Source: Fusobacterium ulcerans ATCC 49185
GTDB lineage: Bacteria; Fusobacteriota; Fusobacteriia; Fusobacteriales; Fusobacteriaceae
Assembly: GCF_900683735.1 (NCBI RefSeq)
Contig: NZ_LR215979.1
Location: 3,286,001-3,350,000 of the forward strand
Length of the DNA: 64,000 nt
Reading direction: 5' to 3'
Every line of letters begins with the position of its first letter. The stretch's first letter is position 1. Under the pieces are notes generated by a model, which did no database searches, was not told the origin of the DNA, and was given only the letters and a program-made list of their open reading frames with translations. This document shows positions 18,864-27,232 of the stretch, piece after piece. A program made the translations under genes and the position numbers.

Positions 18864-19406
18864 TCATCCTCTGCCTTTTTTATCTCGGCATATTTTGCAC
18901 ATATCTTCTGTGCCTTTGAAATATGCTCCGCATTCTGGACATTTTTTATATCCCGCTTCTAATAAACGCTGCTCCTTTTTTTCAGCAGATTTTTTCAGAT
19001 GCTCTATTTTTTGAGATATATCCATTTCATTAAAATCTATATTTAAATATTTATCCTCAGAAACTTTCTCTTCAGATAAATTATTATTATCCATATACAT
19101 ATCATCATATATCTCTTCTTCTTTTATTTTAGAGATACGAAATGACATATCGTTTATTATATCTGCATTTAATATTTCATTAACTTTTTCTATATATTTT
19201 TTCTTATTCATCTCCATAAAGTGAAGCACTGATGAGTTTTCCACAGCAGTATAAAGTACATTTTCTTTTATGTAAAGAACCTGACTTTTCTCAGAAAGTT
19301 TTCCTGCAATATTTTTCCATTGAGCTTTGAGGATACCCTCTTTTAATCTTCTGCTCTTTTCAATTGCCCTTTCTATCATTCTCCCTATGTTCTCTATCTC
19401 TATCAT
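18864..19406 (-). CDS. DUF721/DciA-like protein with zinc ribbon
   Basis: The N-terminal 100 residues match the DUF721 pattern (LKAQWKNIAGKLSEKSQVLYIKENVLYTAVENSSVLHFMEMNK). DUF721 includes DciA, the ancestral bacterial helicase loader that works with DnaB. The C-terminus has a zinc ribbon (CPECGAYFKGTEDMCKIC). The start at ATG 19406 is chosen because AAGGTGA precedes it by 8 bases; this overlaps recF by 47 bases. A longer start at 19430 is possible. Its position next to recF and an initiator gene fits a replication role, but that is inference. An iteron-like site lies within it. Confidence 0.7.
   Translation of the reverse strand: MIEIENIGRMIERAIEKSRRLKEGILKAQWKNIAGKLSEKSQVLYIKENVLYTAVENSSVLHFMEMNKKKYIEKVNEILNADIINDMSFRISKIKEEEIYDDMYMDNNNLSEEKVSEDKYLNIDFNEMDISQKIEHLKKSAEKKEQRLLEAGYKKCPECGAYFKGTEDMCKICRDKKGRG
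19082..19099 (-). repeat. Dispersed iteron-like site inside the DciA-like gene
   Basis: An exact minus-strand TGTATAT-N4-AATAATA match (N4 = GGAT). It encodes MYMDNNN in the protein, in a poorly conserved linker, so the DNA site could be tolerated or selected there. Confidence 0.7.
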
Positions 19407-20487
19407 AGCTAATTTCACCTTTTTCCACATAGAAATTTTTAGTGTCTATTCCAAGTCCTCCTGTTGAGCTAATAAAAACCTGTATATTTCTTTTTTCCAG
19501 ATAGTTCAGTATACTATCTTTTCTGTTAGAATCAAAATATGAAGATATATCATCAATTATAAGAATTGGACTCTCTTTTTTCTCTCTCAGTACCATATCT
19601 ATTTCTGAAAGCTTCAAAGAAAAAATAATTGATTTTTTTTCTCCTTGAGAAGCTGTTGATTTAGCTTCATAAGAGTTTAGAAAGAATAAAAAATCATCTT
19701 TTTGAGGTCCTGAAAGTGAAAAACCATATCTCAATTCCTGACCTAATTTTTCCTCTACCCTTTTTCTAAGTGCATCTTCTATTTCTTTCAGAGTCATCTT
19801 TTTCATATTTCCAAGATGGCATTGATATTGAAGACTCAGTTCTTTTTTATCATCAAAAAGTTTTCTATAATTTAGATTAAGAATGATAGATATTTTTTTT
19901 ACATATTCCATTCTTTTCTCTATAACTTTAGCTCCATATTTTACAAATTCATCTTGATATATAGCAAATTCAGGCTCTTTATGCTTTTTTTCTTTTAAAT
20001 ATTTATTTCTTATTTTCAATATCTTATTAAAGTTTTTCAGTTCTTGAAAATATTCATTGCTGGTTTGAGCTATCTCCCCATCAAAAAAATTCCTTCTGAC
20101 AGAAGGAGATCCTGTTATCAGTACTATGTCTTCAGGAATATATGTCACTACATTGAGCTTTCCATAAAATTCATCATACTGTACTCTCTTCCCATTGTAG
20201 CTATATTCTTTTTTATCTTCATTATTAAATTTTACAGTAAGGGTCTTTTCCCCTATATTATCTTTATAAACTATATAAACACCTGTTCGTTTATGTCCAT
20301 ACTTCATCATTTCATTGCTTTTACTGGTTCTGAAGCTCTTACCTGTAGAATTGAAATACAATGCTTCCAGGAGACTAGTCTTTCCTTGACCATTTTTTCC
20401 ATAAAAAAGATTAAGTTTAGGAAAAAATTTTACATTTCCATCTTGAAGATTTCTAAAATTTACATAATTTATCTCTAGTATTTCCAA
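19360..20487 (-). CDS. recF: RecF, DNA gap repair ATPase
   Basis: This SMC-like ABC ATPase loads RecA at single-strand gaps. It has about 375 residues. Walker A is FYGKNGQGKTSLLEALY (about 30-46), the signature region is SLSGPQKDDF and SQGEKKSIIFSLKLSE, and Walker B is PILIIDDISSYFD. The start at TTG 20487 is preferred because GAGGTGA lies 5 bases upstream; GTG 20496 is the alternative. It overlaps the DciA-like gene at its 3' end. The order yaaA-recF is that of typical dnaA-dnaN-yaaA-recF clusters, but dnaA and dnaN are absent here. Confidence 0.93.
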   Translation of the reverse strand: MEILEINYVNFRNLQDGNVKFFPKLNLFYGKNGQGKTSLLEALYFNSTGKSFRTSKSNEMMKYGHKRTGVYIVYKDNIGEKTLTVKFNNEDKKEYSYNGKRVQYDEFYGKLNVVTYIPEDIVLITGSPSVRRNFFDGEIAQTSNEYFQELKNFNKILKIRNKYLKEKKHKEPEFAIYQDEFVKYGAKVIEKRMEYVKKISIILNLNYRKLFDDKKELSLQYQCHLGNMKKMTLKEIEDALRKRVEEKLGQELRYGFSLSGPQKDDFLFFLNSYEAKSTASQGEKKSIIFSLKLSEIDMVLREKKESPILIIDDISSYFDSNRKDSILNYLEKRNIQVFISSTGGLGIDTKNFYVEKGEISYDRDREHRENDRKGN

Positions 20488-20520
20488 CCCTTTCACCTCA
20501 GGCCAATCAATATCTCATAA

Positions 20521-20727
20521 TTATTTTACTATGAAAACTCTTCCCTCAGCTTCAACTTTATCACCTGGGTAAAGTTTTTTACCTCTTCTTATCTCTAATT
20601 CTCCATTAACTTTTACATTTCCCTCAGTTATAAAAAATTTAGCATCTACTCCAGTATCACATATCCCAGTCCACTTTAAAAATTGATCCAGTTTAATAAA
20701 TTCAGTAGATATTTTTACTTCTTCCAT
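20521..20727 (-). CDS. yaaA: YaaA/RlbA S4-domain protein
   Basis: This 68-residue S4 RNA-binding protein has the usual form (FIKLDQFLKWTGICDTGVDAKFFITEGNVKVNGELEIRRGKKLYPGDKVE). The family is always found next to recF and is implicated in ribosome or RNA handling; its exact function is uncertain. It is the most upstream gene of the recF-gyrB-gyrA run, 25 bases or more from recF. The ribosome binding site is AAGGGGGAA before ATG 20727. Confidence 0.88.
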   Translation of the reverse strand: MEEVKISTEFIKLDQFLKWTGICDTGVDAKFFITEGNVKVNGELEIRRGKKLYPGDKVEAEGRVFIVK

Positions 20728-20823
20728 TTTTCCCCCTTAAAAAATTATACTCAAGCAATACGATGCCACTATATATAATACCATATTTTTTGATATTTTA
20801 ATAGTTTTTATATTTCAAAAATA

Positions 20824-20841
20824 TGTATATGAATAATAATA
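20824..20841 (+). repeat. Iteron-like site downstream of the rep gene
   Basis: An exact TGTATAT-N4-AATAATA match (N4 = GAAT) in the gap between yaaA and the initiator gene, just beyond the rep terminator. Confidence 0.75.
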
Positions 20842-20859
20842 AAAATAAATATTTTAATA

Positions 20860-20902
20860 AAAAAACTGATCAAAAATATATCTTCAAAACATTCTGATCA
20901 GC
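20860..20902 (-). terminator. Terminator of the initiator gene
   Basis: TGATCAG and CTGATCA arms (20866-20872, 20895-20901) followed on the minus strand by a T run. It ends the rep transcript and keeps it separate from yaaA. Confidence 0.7.
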
Positions 20903-20912
20903 TTATTTTTAA

Positions 20913-22703
20913 TTATTCATCTTTTATTACTCTTTCAATATATCTTTTTATAGTATTTAAGTATATATTCTTAGATTTTGATTTCATAGTAAGAAGAAAA
21001 TTAACATCTATTCCCTCTTCCTGTGAACATATTTTCAATGCTTTTTCCTCTATCTTTAATTTTTCAAATTCATCATAGTTATTATATTCAGCCATTAAAT
21101 CCTTTGGTATATCAGTATCATTTATTATATCTTTAATACTGCTTATAACAGGTTTTTTAACACTTCTTCTAGCTTGATTAATCTTTTTCTTACTCTTCAA
21201 TCCTTTTTCTTTTACTATGTTATTGAAAAGAGTAAGATTCTGTTTGTTACTACTGCTTTCATCAGCAGAAATATTTTTAAGTATCCCATTAATATATTGT
21301 ACAAGAGTTGTTTTTATATTTCCATTAAGATTTTTATACAGTATAGAAAGAACTTCTTTTGCTGTTGTTTCTCCCTCTTCTCTGCATATTTTCTTTATTT
21401 TATTGTCAGTTCTTCTGTCCCACGCCCTCTGTACATAGATGTTTCTTTTAGCTTTTTGCACCTTTTCCATTATATCTCCTGGAAACTCTATAGCTGGTTC
21501 TTTATGTTTAATCTCTGGTTTAGATATTTTTTCTTTTGAACCATATTCAACCACTTCAGCATCTTCTATGTCTAAATTATTTTTAGCTGCAATTGCTGTT
21601 GGTCTTTTTCTTCCCATATCCTTTGCACTTTTATTTTCAAGGAAAGAAGATACATGACATTCTCCATCTTTCTCTTTATTGAAAATGTAGTTAATATAGT
21701 AATTGTCCTCTTCTTTTATGTAGTCTGAATTATATTTAATAATATATCCCATCTCTACAAGTACATCAAAAGCTTTTTCTATTCTTTTCAATACTTGCTT
21801 AACTCTGCATAGGATATATTGTTTTATTTCACCATTTTTATTTACTCTTTCAGTGACCTGTTCTGTTTTCAAAGGGATTATTGCTGCAAGAGTTCTAAGA
21901 TTTATTCTTCCATCCATACTTTCATATCTTATTTTACTTATGTATTTATATATTCTTCCTGCAATAGGATCCTTTGTCAATATTTCAAGAAGTGATTTAG
22001 AATTGTATTTTATATATCTTTTATCTTTTATCTTCTGTCTTATATTTTTATTCAAAGTAACTCTATAATATATTTTTTTTCCTTTTTTAAGTTTTTGATA
22101 TGTTAGAAGTTTAAATTCCTCATCTTCAAATTTATATTTTCCAAGCTTTGTATGATTAGAAACGATAAATTGATACTCTGTATTTTTTAAATTTTTCAAA
22201 GCTTGTTCTACTTTTGAGTAGTAAGTTCTATTCATTTTATTTCCAAGGAAGCTTACTATAAAATCTGAAATTTCAAACTCTATATATTCATCTGAATCCT
22301 CTAGCTCTTTTTTTATCTCATACATTGAAATAAGATATGTATATATTTTTTCTTCAAATGTTGAAGGCTGGAAAACTTTGTCAGCATTATCTTTTGCTAC
22401 AAGAGTACAATACATTGTAACTCCCAGATCTTCAAATGAATATTGAAAATTTACCCTTTTATTTTGTTTTTGTGGAGTAAAGAAAGGAAATACAATCATT
22501 TCAACAGGAATATTAATAATATTCTCTTTAAGATTTAAGAAATTTCCTGTTTCTTTGATAACCACTTCTCTCACTTCTATATCAGGAACTGTATTAAGTT
22601 TTATTTCAACATTCCTTATATCTTCTACTAGTGATCCACTTTGTGATATCTTGAAACTATCTAAAATTTCAAAATTATTATCTGCAGAGTCATCTTTTTT
22701 CAT
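20913..22703 (-). CDS. Plasmid-type replication initiator protein
   Basis: This 596-residue protein resembles plasmid replication initiator A (RPA, winged-helix Rep class). The region FPFFTPQKQNKRVNFQYSF (about 72-90), the stretch PSTFEEKIYTYLISMY and the helix that begins YYSKVEQALKNLKNTEYQF are in the expected order for two winged-helix modules (about 60-340). The C-terminal 250 residues are charged and of unknown function. The start is ATG 22703 after GGGGAG. The gene occupies the place of dnaA-dnaN beside yaaA-recF. Upstream it is flanked by direct-repeat iterons, and its own promoter overlaps two of them. I infer that it initiates replication here. Plasmid integration into the origin region is the main alternative. 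Confidence 0.75.
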   Translation of the reverse strand: MKKDDSADNNFEILDSFKISQSGSLVEDIRNVEIKLNTVPDIEVREVVIKETGNFLNLKENIINIPVEMIVFPFFTPQKQNKRVNFQYSFEDLGVTMYCTLVAKDNADKVFQPSTFEEKIYTYLISMYEIKKELEDSDEYIEFEISDFIVSFLGNKMNRTYYSKVEQALKNLKNTEYQFIVSNHTKLGKYKFEDEEFKLLTYQKLKKGKKIYYRVTLNKNIRQKIKDKRYIKYNSKSLLEILTKDPIAGRIYKYISKIRYESMDGRINLRTLAAIIPLKTEQVTERVNKNGEIKQYILCRVKQVLKRIEKAFDVLVEMGYIIKYNSDYIKEEDNYYINYIFNKEKDGECHVSSFLENKSAKDMGRKRPTAIAAKNNLDIEDAEVVEYGSKEKISKPEIKHKEPAIEFPGDIMEKVQKAKRNIYVQRAWDRRTDNKIKKICREEGETTAKEVLSILYKNLNGNIKTTLVQYINGILKNISADESSSNKQNLTLFNNIVKEKGLKSKKKINQARRSVKKPVISSIKDIINDTDIPKDLMAEYNNYDEFEKLKIEEKALKICSQEEGIDVNFLLTMKSKSKNIYLNTIKRYIERVIKDE

Positions 22704-22773
22704 AAATTATTCTCCCCTCTAAGTCGTAAGTAAATGTATAAGGCATACTCCTAATAAAATGTATATAATGAAT

Positions 22774-22802
22774 AATATAACATTTTTTATGTATATCCAC
22801 AA
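22774..22802 (-). promoter_or_regulatory. Candidate rep promoter overlapped by iterons
   Basis: On the minus strand TTGTGG (22797-22802) and TATATT (22774-22779) are 17 bases apart. Both boxes overlap iterons (22760-22777 and 22790-22807), an arrangement typical of autoregulated initiators. The -35 box is weak. Confidence 0.4.
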
Positions 22803-22850
22803 TAATATTTTTTATATCATAAGTATATTAAATTTGTATAAATATAAGCT

Positions 22851-22930
22851 CTTGATTTTTAAGGATTTTTAACATATACTCTAAAAAAGAAGTGTTTTTC
22901 CAATTCTTTATAATCCCTTAAGAATCAAGG
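22851..22930. repeat. Imperfect inverted repeat in the origin
   Basis: CTTGATTTTTAAGGATT at 22851-22867 and AATCCCTTAAGAATCAAGG at 22912-22930 are near-perfect reverse complements, enclosing 44 bases. It may form a cruciform or be a site for a second protein. Confidence 0.55.
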
Positions 22931-23243
22931 TTTTGATCTTTTGTATATACTCAATAATAAACAACAGAATTTTATTTTAACATAAAATTCAAATAAAATA
23001 AAGATTAAAAATGTATATGGATAATAATATTTTTTTTAATTCATTGAAAATACTGGTTTACCTAATGTGTATATTGATAATAATATTTTTTGATATTTTT
23101 CTTTCTAGTTTTTTTGAGGAGTCTCAAGATTTTTATTTTTTCCAATCCTTGAATTTACTAAGATATATGATGTGTATATCAATAAAAATAAAATACATAT
23201 CTTTTTTGAATATTTCTTCAATGATATCAATGGTTTTTTGATA

Positions 23244-23263
23244 GACCAATTTTTATATTGGTC
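23244..23263. repeat. Short hairpin in the origin region
   Basis: GACCAAT and ATTGGTC are perfectly inverted around a 6-base loop. It may be a site for single-strand-dependent priming or a protein, but nothing else supports a role. Confidence 0.35.
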
Positions 23264-23484
23264 ATTACATTAAACAAAAAAACAATATAACAACTAATAT
23301 TTTTTTTGGTTGGTCTCTTTATTTTTTTTGAAAAGAAAATAATTTAGAAAATCTTATATAAAAATTTAACTGTAAATATCTAAAATAACTGATTTTCTTA
23401 TATATGTATATAAGCAATAATAAAAAAAATTATAGTTTTTTTGAAAAAATTCTGTAGAAATTTATTAAATTTTCTAATAATCAC

Positions 23485-23513
23485 TTGACAAAACAAGAAT
23501 TTTCCTTTAAAAT
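23485..23513 (+). promoter_or_regulatory. Promoter of rpmH
   Basis: TTGACA at 23485-23490, a 17-base spacer and TAAAAT at 23508-23513. rpmH starts 39 bases later behind GGAGGTG. Confidence 0.7.
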
Positions 23514-23551
23514 TACTATCTGAAATATAGAATTTTTTTGGAGGTGAAAAA

Positions 23552-23686
23552 ATGAAAAGAACATTCCAACCTAATCAAGCTAAAAGAAAGAAAGATCATG
23601 GGTTCAGAGCTAGAATGGCTACTAAAAATGGAAGAAAAGTTTTAAAAAGAAGAAGAGCTAGAGGAAGACAAGTATTATCAGCATAG
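23552..23686 (+). CDS. rpmH: Ribosomal protein L34
   Basis: The 44-residue L34 begins [20 protein letters not shown] and ends GRQVLSA, with the usual very basic middle. The ribosome binding site is GGAGGTG (23540-23546). As in many bacteria, rpmH-rnpA-yidD-yidC-jag-mnmE-mnmG forms a run next to the origin. A strong terminator follows immediately. Confidence 0.97.
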   Translation: MKRTFQPNQAKRKKDHGFRARMATKNGRKVLKRRRARGRQVLSA

Positions 23687-23716
23687 AACCCGGTGTTTTA
23701 AACCACCGGGTTTTTA
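23687..23716 (+). terminator. Terminator or attenuator after rpmH
   Basis: CCCGGTG and CACCGGG arms around a 7-base loop with a following T run. It lies between rpmH and rnpA and would lower rnpA relative to L34. Confidence 0.8.
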
Positions 23717-23770
23717 CAAGAGATAGTTATCGTGAAATAATAATTCAAAATTATCGGGAGTTTTAATACT

Positions 23771-24121
23771 ATGAATAATTTAAAAAAAGACAGAGAGTTT
23801 CAAATAATCTACAATTCTGGAAGAAAAAGTTTTGGTTATTACTCTCTTATTTTTTTTAAAAAGAATGAAGAAAATTTGAAGAGATGCGGTTTCGTTGTAA
23901 GTAAAAAAACTGGAAATGCGGTTTGTCGGAATAGGCTTAAAAGATTATTTAGGGAGTATTATCGTAAATTTGAAGATCAGCTCAAGGACGGATATGATAT
24001 CATTTTCGTAGCCAAGAGGACAGCTGGAGAGAAAGTGAAAACTCTCAAGTATCAGGATATGGAAAAAGATCTCATGAAAGTAATGAAGAGCAGCAGACTT
24101 TTTAAAAGTCAGGAAAGTTAA
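23771..24121 (+). CDS. rnpA: Ribonuclease P protein component
   Basis: This 116-residue protein helps RNase P RNA mature tRNA 5' ends. It shows the family pattern [17 protein letters not shown], then [27 protein letters not shown] (the RNR core) and [13 protein letters not shown]. The protein is basic. The start is ATG 23771 behind CGGGAG. yidD follows after two bases. Confidence 0.95.
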   Translation: MNNLKKDREFQIIYNSGRKSFGYYSLIFFKKNEENLKRCGFVVSKKTGNAVCRNRLKRLFREYYRKFEDQLKDGYDIIFVAKRTAGEKVKTLKYQDMEKDLMKVMKSSRLFKSQES

Positions 24122-24123
24122 AT

Positions 24124-24369
24124 ATGAAAAAAATTATACTTTGTATGATAAAATTCTACCAAAAGTATATATCAATATTTTTAGGAAAAAACTGCAGGTT
24201 TATTCCTACTTGTTCAGCCTACACATATGAGGCTGTTGAGAGATTTGGTGTTGTTAAAGGTGTATATCTGGGAATTAAAAGGATAATAAAGTGTCACCCC
24301 TTTAACCCAGGAGGGTTTGACCCTGTACCTGAAAAGAGAGAAAAGAAAAAATTTCGGGAGGATAAATGA
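24124..24369 (+). CDS. yidD: YidD membrane protein insertion factor
   Basis: This 81-residue protein has the YidD signature [46 protein letters not shown]. It assists YidC-dependent membrane insertion. It overlaps yidC by 4 bases, consistent with coupling. Confidence 0.95.
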   Translation: MKKIILCMIKFYQKYISIFLGKNCRFIPTCSAYTYEAVERFGVVKGVYLGIKRIIKCHPFNPGGFDPVPEKREKKKFREDK

Positions 24370-24992
24370 AATATATTAGTGGTATTTATGGATTATTAAA
24401 AGGTGTCATAGAAGCTATGCTGGTTTTTATGCACAATCTTACAGGGAATTTTGGACTTGCTATTATTGGAGTAACTATTTTAATGAAAATAATACTTCTT
24501 CCATTGACTTTAAAACAAGATAAGTCTATGAAAAGTATGAAGAAGTTACAACCTGAATTGGATAAATTGAAAGAAAAGTATAAAGGTGATCCTAAAATGC
24601 TTAACCAGAAAACAATGGAGCTTTATCAGCAGCATAAAGTTAACCCAGCTGGTGGATGTCTGCCTCTATTGGTTCAATTACCAATATTATGGGCATTGTT
24701 TGGAGTATTAAGAGGGGGAATTGTACCTCAAGATTCAACATTCCTATGGATGGAACTTGTTAAACCAGATCCTTTCTATATCCTTCCAGTATTAAACGGA
24801 GTAGTGTCATTTGTACAGCAGAAAGTGATGGGATCATCAGATAATCCTCAAATGAAAAATATGATGTATATGTTCCCTATCATGATGGTATTTATCTCTT
24901 ATAAAATGCCAGCTGGATTACAAATTTATTGGTTAACATCAAGTTTGGCAGGAGTTATTCAGCAGTATCTGATTATGAAAAGAGGAGAGTAA
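24366..24992 (+). CDS. yidC: YidC membrane insertase, short form
   Basis: YidC inserts small membrane proteins in the cytoplasmic membrane. Its 208 residues lack the large periplasmic domain of E. coli YidC, as in Gram-positive SpoIIIJ. The conserved core is present: a helix at 28-48 ([20 protein letters not shown]), the cytoplasmic [23 protein letters not shown] loop, [18 protein letters not shown], and the last helices near [13 protein letters not shown]. No lipoprotein signal is evident. Confidence 0.94.
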   Translation: MKYISGIYGLLKGVIEAMLVFMHNLTGNFGLAIIGVTILMKIILLPLTLKQDKSMKSMKKLQPELDKLKEKYKGDPKMLNQKTMELYQQHKVNPAGGCLPLLVQLPILWALFGVLRGGIVPQDSTFLWMELVKPDPFYILPVLNGVVSFVQQKVMGSSDNPQMKNMMYMFPIMMVFISYKMPAGLQIYWLTSSLAGVIQQYLIMKRGE

Positions 24993-24995
24993 TTT

Positions 24996-25781
24996 ATGAG
25001 TAATGTTATAGAAATCAAAGCCATGAATAAGGAACAAGCTATAACTAGAGCTTTAAAAATATTAGAAGCATCACCAGAACATGTAGTAAGAGTAAAAGAA
25101 AAACAGAAAAGCCTATCTTTTCTAGGATTATTTAATAGAGAAGGTATTTATGAAATAGAAATAGATAAAGAATTAAAAAAAGAAATAGTAAAACCTGAAC
25201 CTAAAAAAGAGGTTAAGCAGGAAATAAAAGAACATAAGAAAAAAGAAATTAAAGAACATAAAGAGCACAAAGAATATAAAGAAAAATCAGAAGTTAAAGA
25301 GAAGCAGCATAAAGAAATAGTAAAAGAAAAATTGGAAGAAGCAGTGGATGCAAGTGACCTTGTGGAAGCTAAAGCAAAAGAGCTTCTTGAATATATAGGG
25401 CTTAACCTTCGTGTAGATGTAAATAAAGTCCATGACAGAACCTATCTTGTTAATCTTTATGGAGAAGATAATGGGATAATAATAGGAAAAAAAGGAAAGA
25501 CTTTAAATAGTTTTGAGTATCTATTGAACTCTCTATTAAAAGAATACAGAATAGAAGTGGATGTAGAAGGATTTAAAGAAAAAAGAAATCAGACTTTAAG
25601 AGAATTAGGTAAGAAAATGGCTGAAAAAGCATTGAAAACTAATAAAGCTGTAAGACTTAATCCAATGCCTCCTAGAGAAAGAAAAGTAATACATGAAGTT
25701 GTAAATAAATATCCAGAACTGGATACATTCAGTGAAGGTAGAGACCCTAAGAGATATATAGTTATCAAGAGAAAAAAATAG
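24996..25781 (+). CDS. jag: Jag/KhpB RNA-binding protein
   Basis: This 261-residue protein has a Jag_N domain (1-55, with ALKILEASPEHVVRVKEKQKSLSFLGLF), a long Lys/Glu-rich low-complexity linker (about 58-115), a KH domain (about 122-190, with IIGKKGKTLNSFEYLLN) and an R3H domain (NPMPPRERKVIHEVV...FSEGRDPKRYIVI). It binds RNA and is linked to cell elongation and division in Firmicutes. The linker is longer and more repetitive than usual. Confidence 0.93.
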   Translation: MSNVIEIKAMNKEQAITRALKILEASPEHVVRVKEKQKSLSFLGLFNREGIYEIEIDKELKKEIVKPEPKKEVKQEIKEHKKKEIKEHKEHKEYKEKSEVKEKQHKEIVKEKLEEAVDASDLVEAKAKELLEYIGLNLRVDVNKVHDRTYLVNLYGEDNGIIIGKKGKTLNSFEYLLNSLLKEYRIEVDVEGFKEKRNQTLRELGKKMAEKALKTNKAVRLNPMPPRERKVIHEVVNKYPELDTFSEGRDPKRYIVIKRKK

Positions 25782-25790
25782 GGAGGAACC

Positions 25791-27161
25791 ATGCTTTTCG
25801 ATACAATAGCAGCTATTTCTACTCCACGTGGTGAAGGTGGTATAGGAATAGTTAGAATCTCAGGAAATCATGCTTTAGAAATACTTGGGAAAATATTTAA
25901 ACCAAAATCTAAAAAAAATGTTGAAGATTTGAGAAATTTTAGTATAAATTATGGACATCTTTATGACGGAGAAAATTTAGTAGATGAAGTTCTTGTTTCA
26001 ATAATGAAGGCTCCAAATACATATACAAAAGAAGATATAGTGGAAATAAACTGTCATGGAGGTTTTGTCATCACTGAAAAAGTACTGGAAACAGTATTGA
26101 AAAATGGTGCAAGAATTTCAGAAAGTGGAGAATTCACTAGAAGAGCTTTTTTAAATGGAAGACTGGATCTGACACAGGCAGAAGCAGTAATGGATATAAT
26201 TCATGGAAAAACAGAAAAATCAGTATCTCTCTCATTGGATCAATTGAGAGGAGATTTAAAAGAGCAGATTGGACATTTGAAAAAACTAGTGCTAGATGTT
26301 GCTGCTCACATAAATGTGGTACTTGATTACCCAGAAGAGGGGATAGATGATCCTCTTCCAGAAAACCTTGTAGGTAATTTGAGAGAGGTAATGGATACTA
26401 CAGATATTCTTATCAAGTCATATGATAAGGGAAAAATGATAAAAGAGGGTATAAAAACTGCAATAGTTGGAAAACCTAATGTTGGTAAATCAAGCATACT
26501 CAACTCTGTATTGAAAGAGGAGAGAGCTATAGTAACTCATGTAGCTGGAACTACAAGGGATGTAATAGAAGAAGTGGTGAACCTGAAAGGGATACCTCTT
26601 GTATTGGTAGATACTGCTGGTATCAGAAAAACAGATGACCTTGTAGAAAATATCGGAGTAGAAAAATCTAAACAACTTATTGAAAGTGCTGATCTGATAC
26701 TATTTGTAGTAGATGGTTCAAGAGTCTTAGACGAGGAAGATATGAGAATACATGAAGCTATAAAAGCTGAAAAAGTTATAGGGATACTGAACAAGATAGA
26801 TATAAGAGAAGATATAGATCTTTCACCTTTGACTAAGATAAATAAATGGCTGGAAATATCAGCTATAAAAAATCAAGGAATAGATGAGATGGAAGAAGAA
26901 ATATATAACCATATCATTGAAGAAAATGTAGAAGACAGTTCTCAAAAGGTGACAATAACAAATATAAGACATAAGTCTGCCCTGGAAAAAACAAAGCAGT
27001 CTATTGAAAATATATTTGAAACTATAGAGAATGGACTTCCTATGGATCTAATGGCAGTTGATATCAAAGGAGCTTTGGATTCATTATCTGAAGTAACAGG
27101 AGAGATATCGAGTGAAGATCTGCTGGATCACATATTCAGTAATTTCTGTGTAGGGAAATAA
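25791..27161 (+). CDS. mnmE: MnmE tRNA modification GTPase
   Basis: The 456-residue MnmE, together with MnmG, makes the cmnm5 modification at U34. It has an N-terminal formyl-THF-binding domain ([22 protein letters not shown]), a helical domain and an inserted G domain with G1 [12 protein letters not shown]3 DTAGIR and G4 NKID. The C-terminal FCVGK motif has the catalytic cysteine. A hairpin follows before mnmG. Confidence 0.96.
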   Translation: MLFDTIAAISTPRGEGGIGIVRISGNHALEILGKIFKPKSKKNVEDLRNFSINYGHLYDGENLVDEVLVSIMKAPNTYTKEDIVEINCHGGFVITEKVLETVLKNGARISESGEFTRRAFLNGRLDLTQAEAVMDIIHGKTEKSVSLSLDQLRGDLKEQIGHLKKLVLDVAAHINVVLDYPEEGIDDPLPENLVGNLREVMDTTDILIKSYDKGKMIKEGIKTAIVGKPNVGKSSILNSVLKEERAIVTHVAGTTRDVIEEVVNLKGIPLVLVDTAGIRKTDDLVENIGVEKSKQLIESADLILFVVDGSRVLDEEDMRIHEAIKAEKVIGILNKIDIREDIDLSPLTKINKWLEISAIKNQGIDEMEEEIYNHIIEENVEDSSQKVTITNIRHKSALEKTKQSIENIFETIENGLPMDLMAVDIKGALDSLSEVTGEISSEDLLDHIFSNFCVGK

Positions 27162-27166
27162 TAAAT

Positions 27167-27193
27167 GAGAGTGGCTTAAAATTAGTCACTCTC
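27167..27193 (+). terminator. Hairpin between mnmE and mnmG
   Basis: GAGAGTG and CACTCTC arms, 7 bp, then a pyrimidine-rich but weak T tract. It may be a partial terminator. Confidence 0.5.
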
Positions 27194-27232
27194 TTCTTAC
27201 TTTTAATACCTAAGATTTGGAGGAAACAAAAA

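Larger units (their letters stand above)
22704..23484. other. Candidate replication origin with iterons
   Basis: This is an 800-base, very A+T-rich non-coding region at the point where gene direction switches from leftward to rightward. It holds iterons TGTATAT-N4-AATAATA at 22760-22777, 22790-22807, 22942-22959, 23012-23029, 23068-23085 and 23405-23422 (exact) and 23173-23190 (one mismatch). All are in the same orientation. The two half-sites are 11 bases apart centre to centre, one DNA turn, as expected for a two-winged-helix initiator. Inverted repeats lie at 22851-22930 and 23244-23263. A 76-codon ORF at 23011 is not credible as a gene. Confidence 0.75.

Noticed and set aside
22793-22801. 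ATATCCACA resembles a DnaA box with one mismatch
   Set aside because: It is single, part of an iteron, and no cluster of DnaA boxes exists in the region.
23011-23241. 76-codon ORF in the origin region
   Set aside because: It begins inside an iteron, is extremely Phe/Ile-rich, has no ribosome binding site and lies in non-coding, repeat-bearing DNA.
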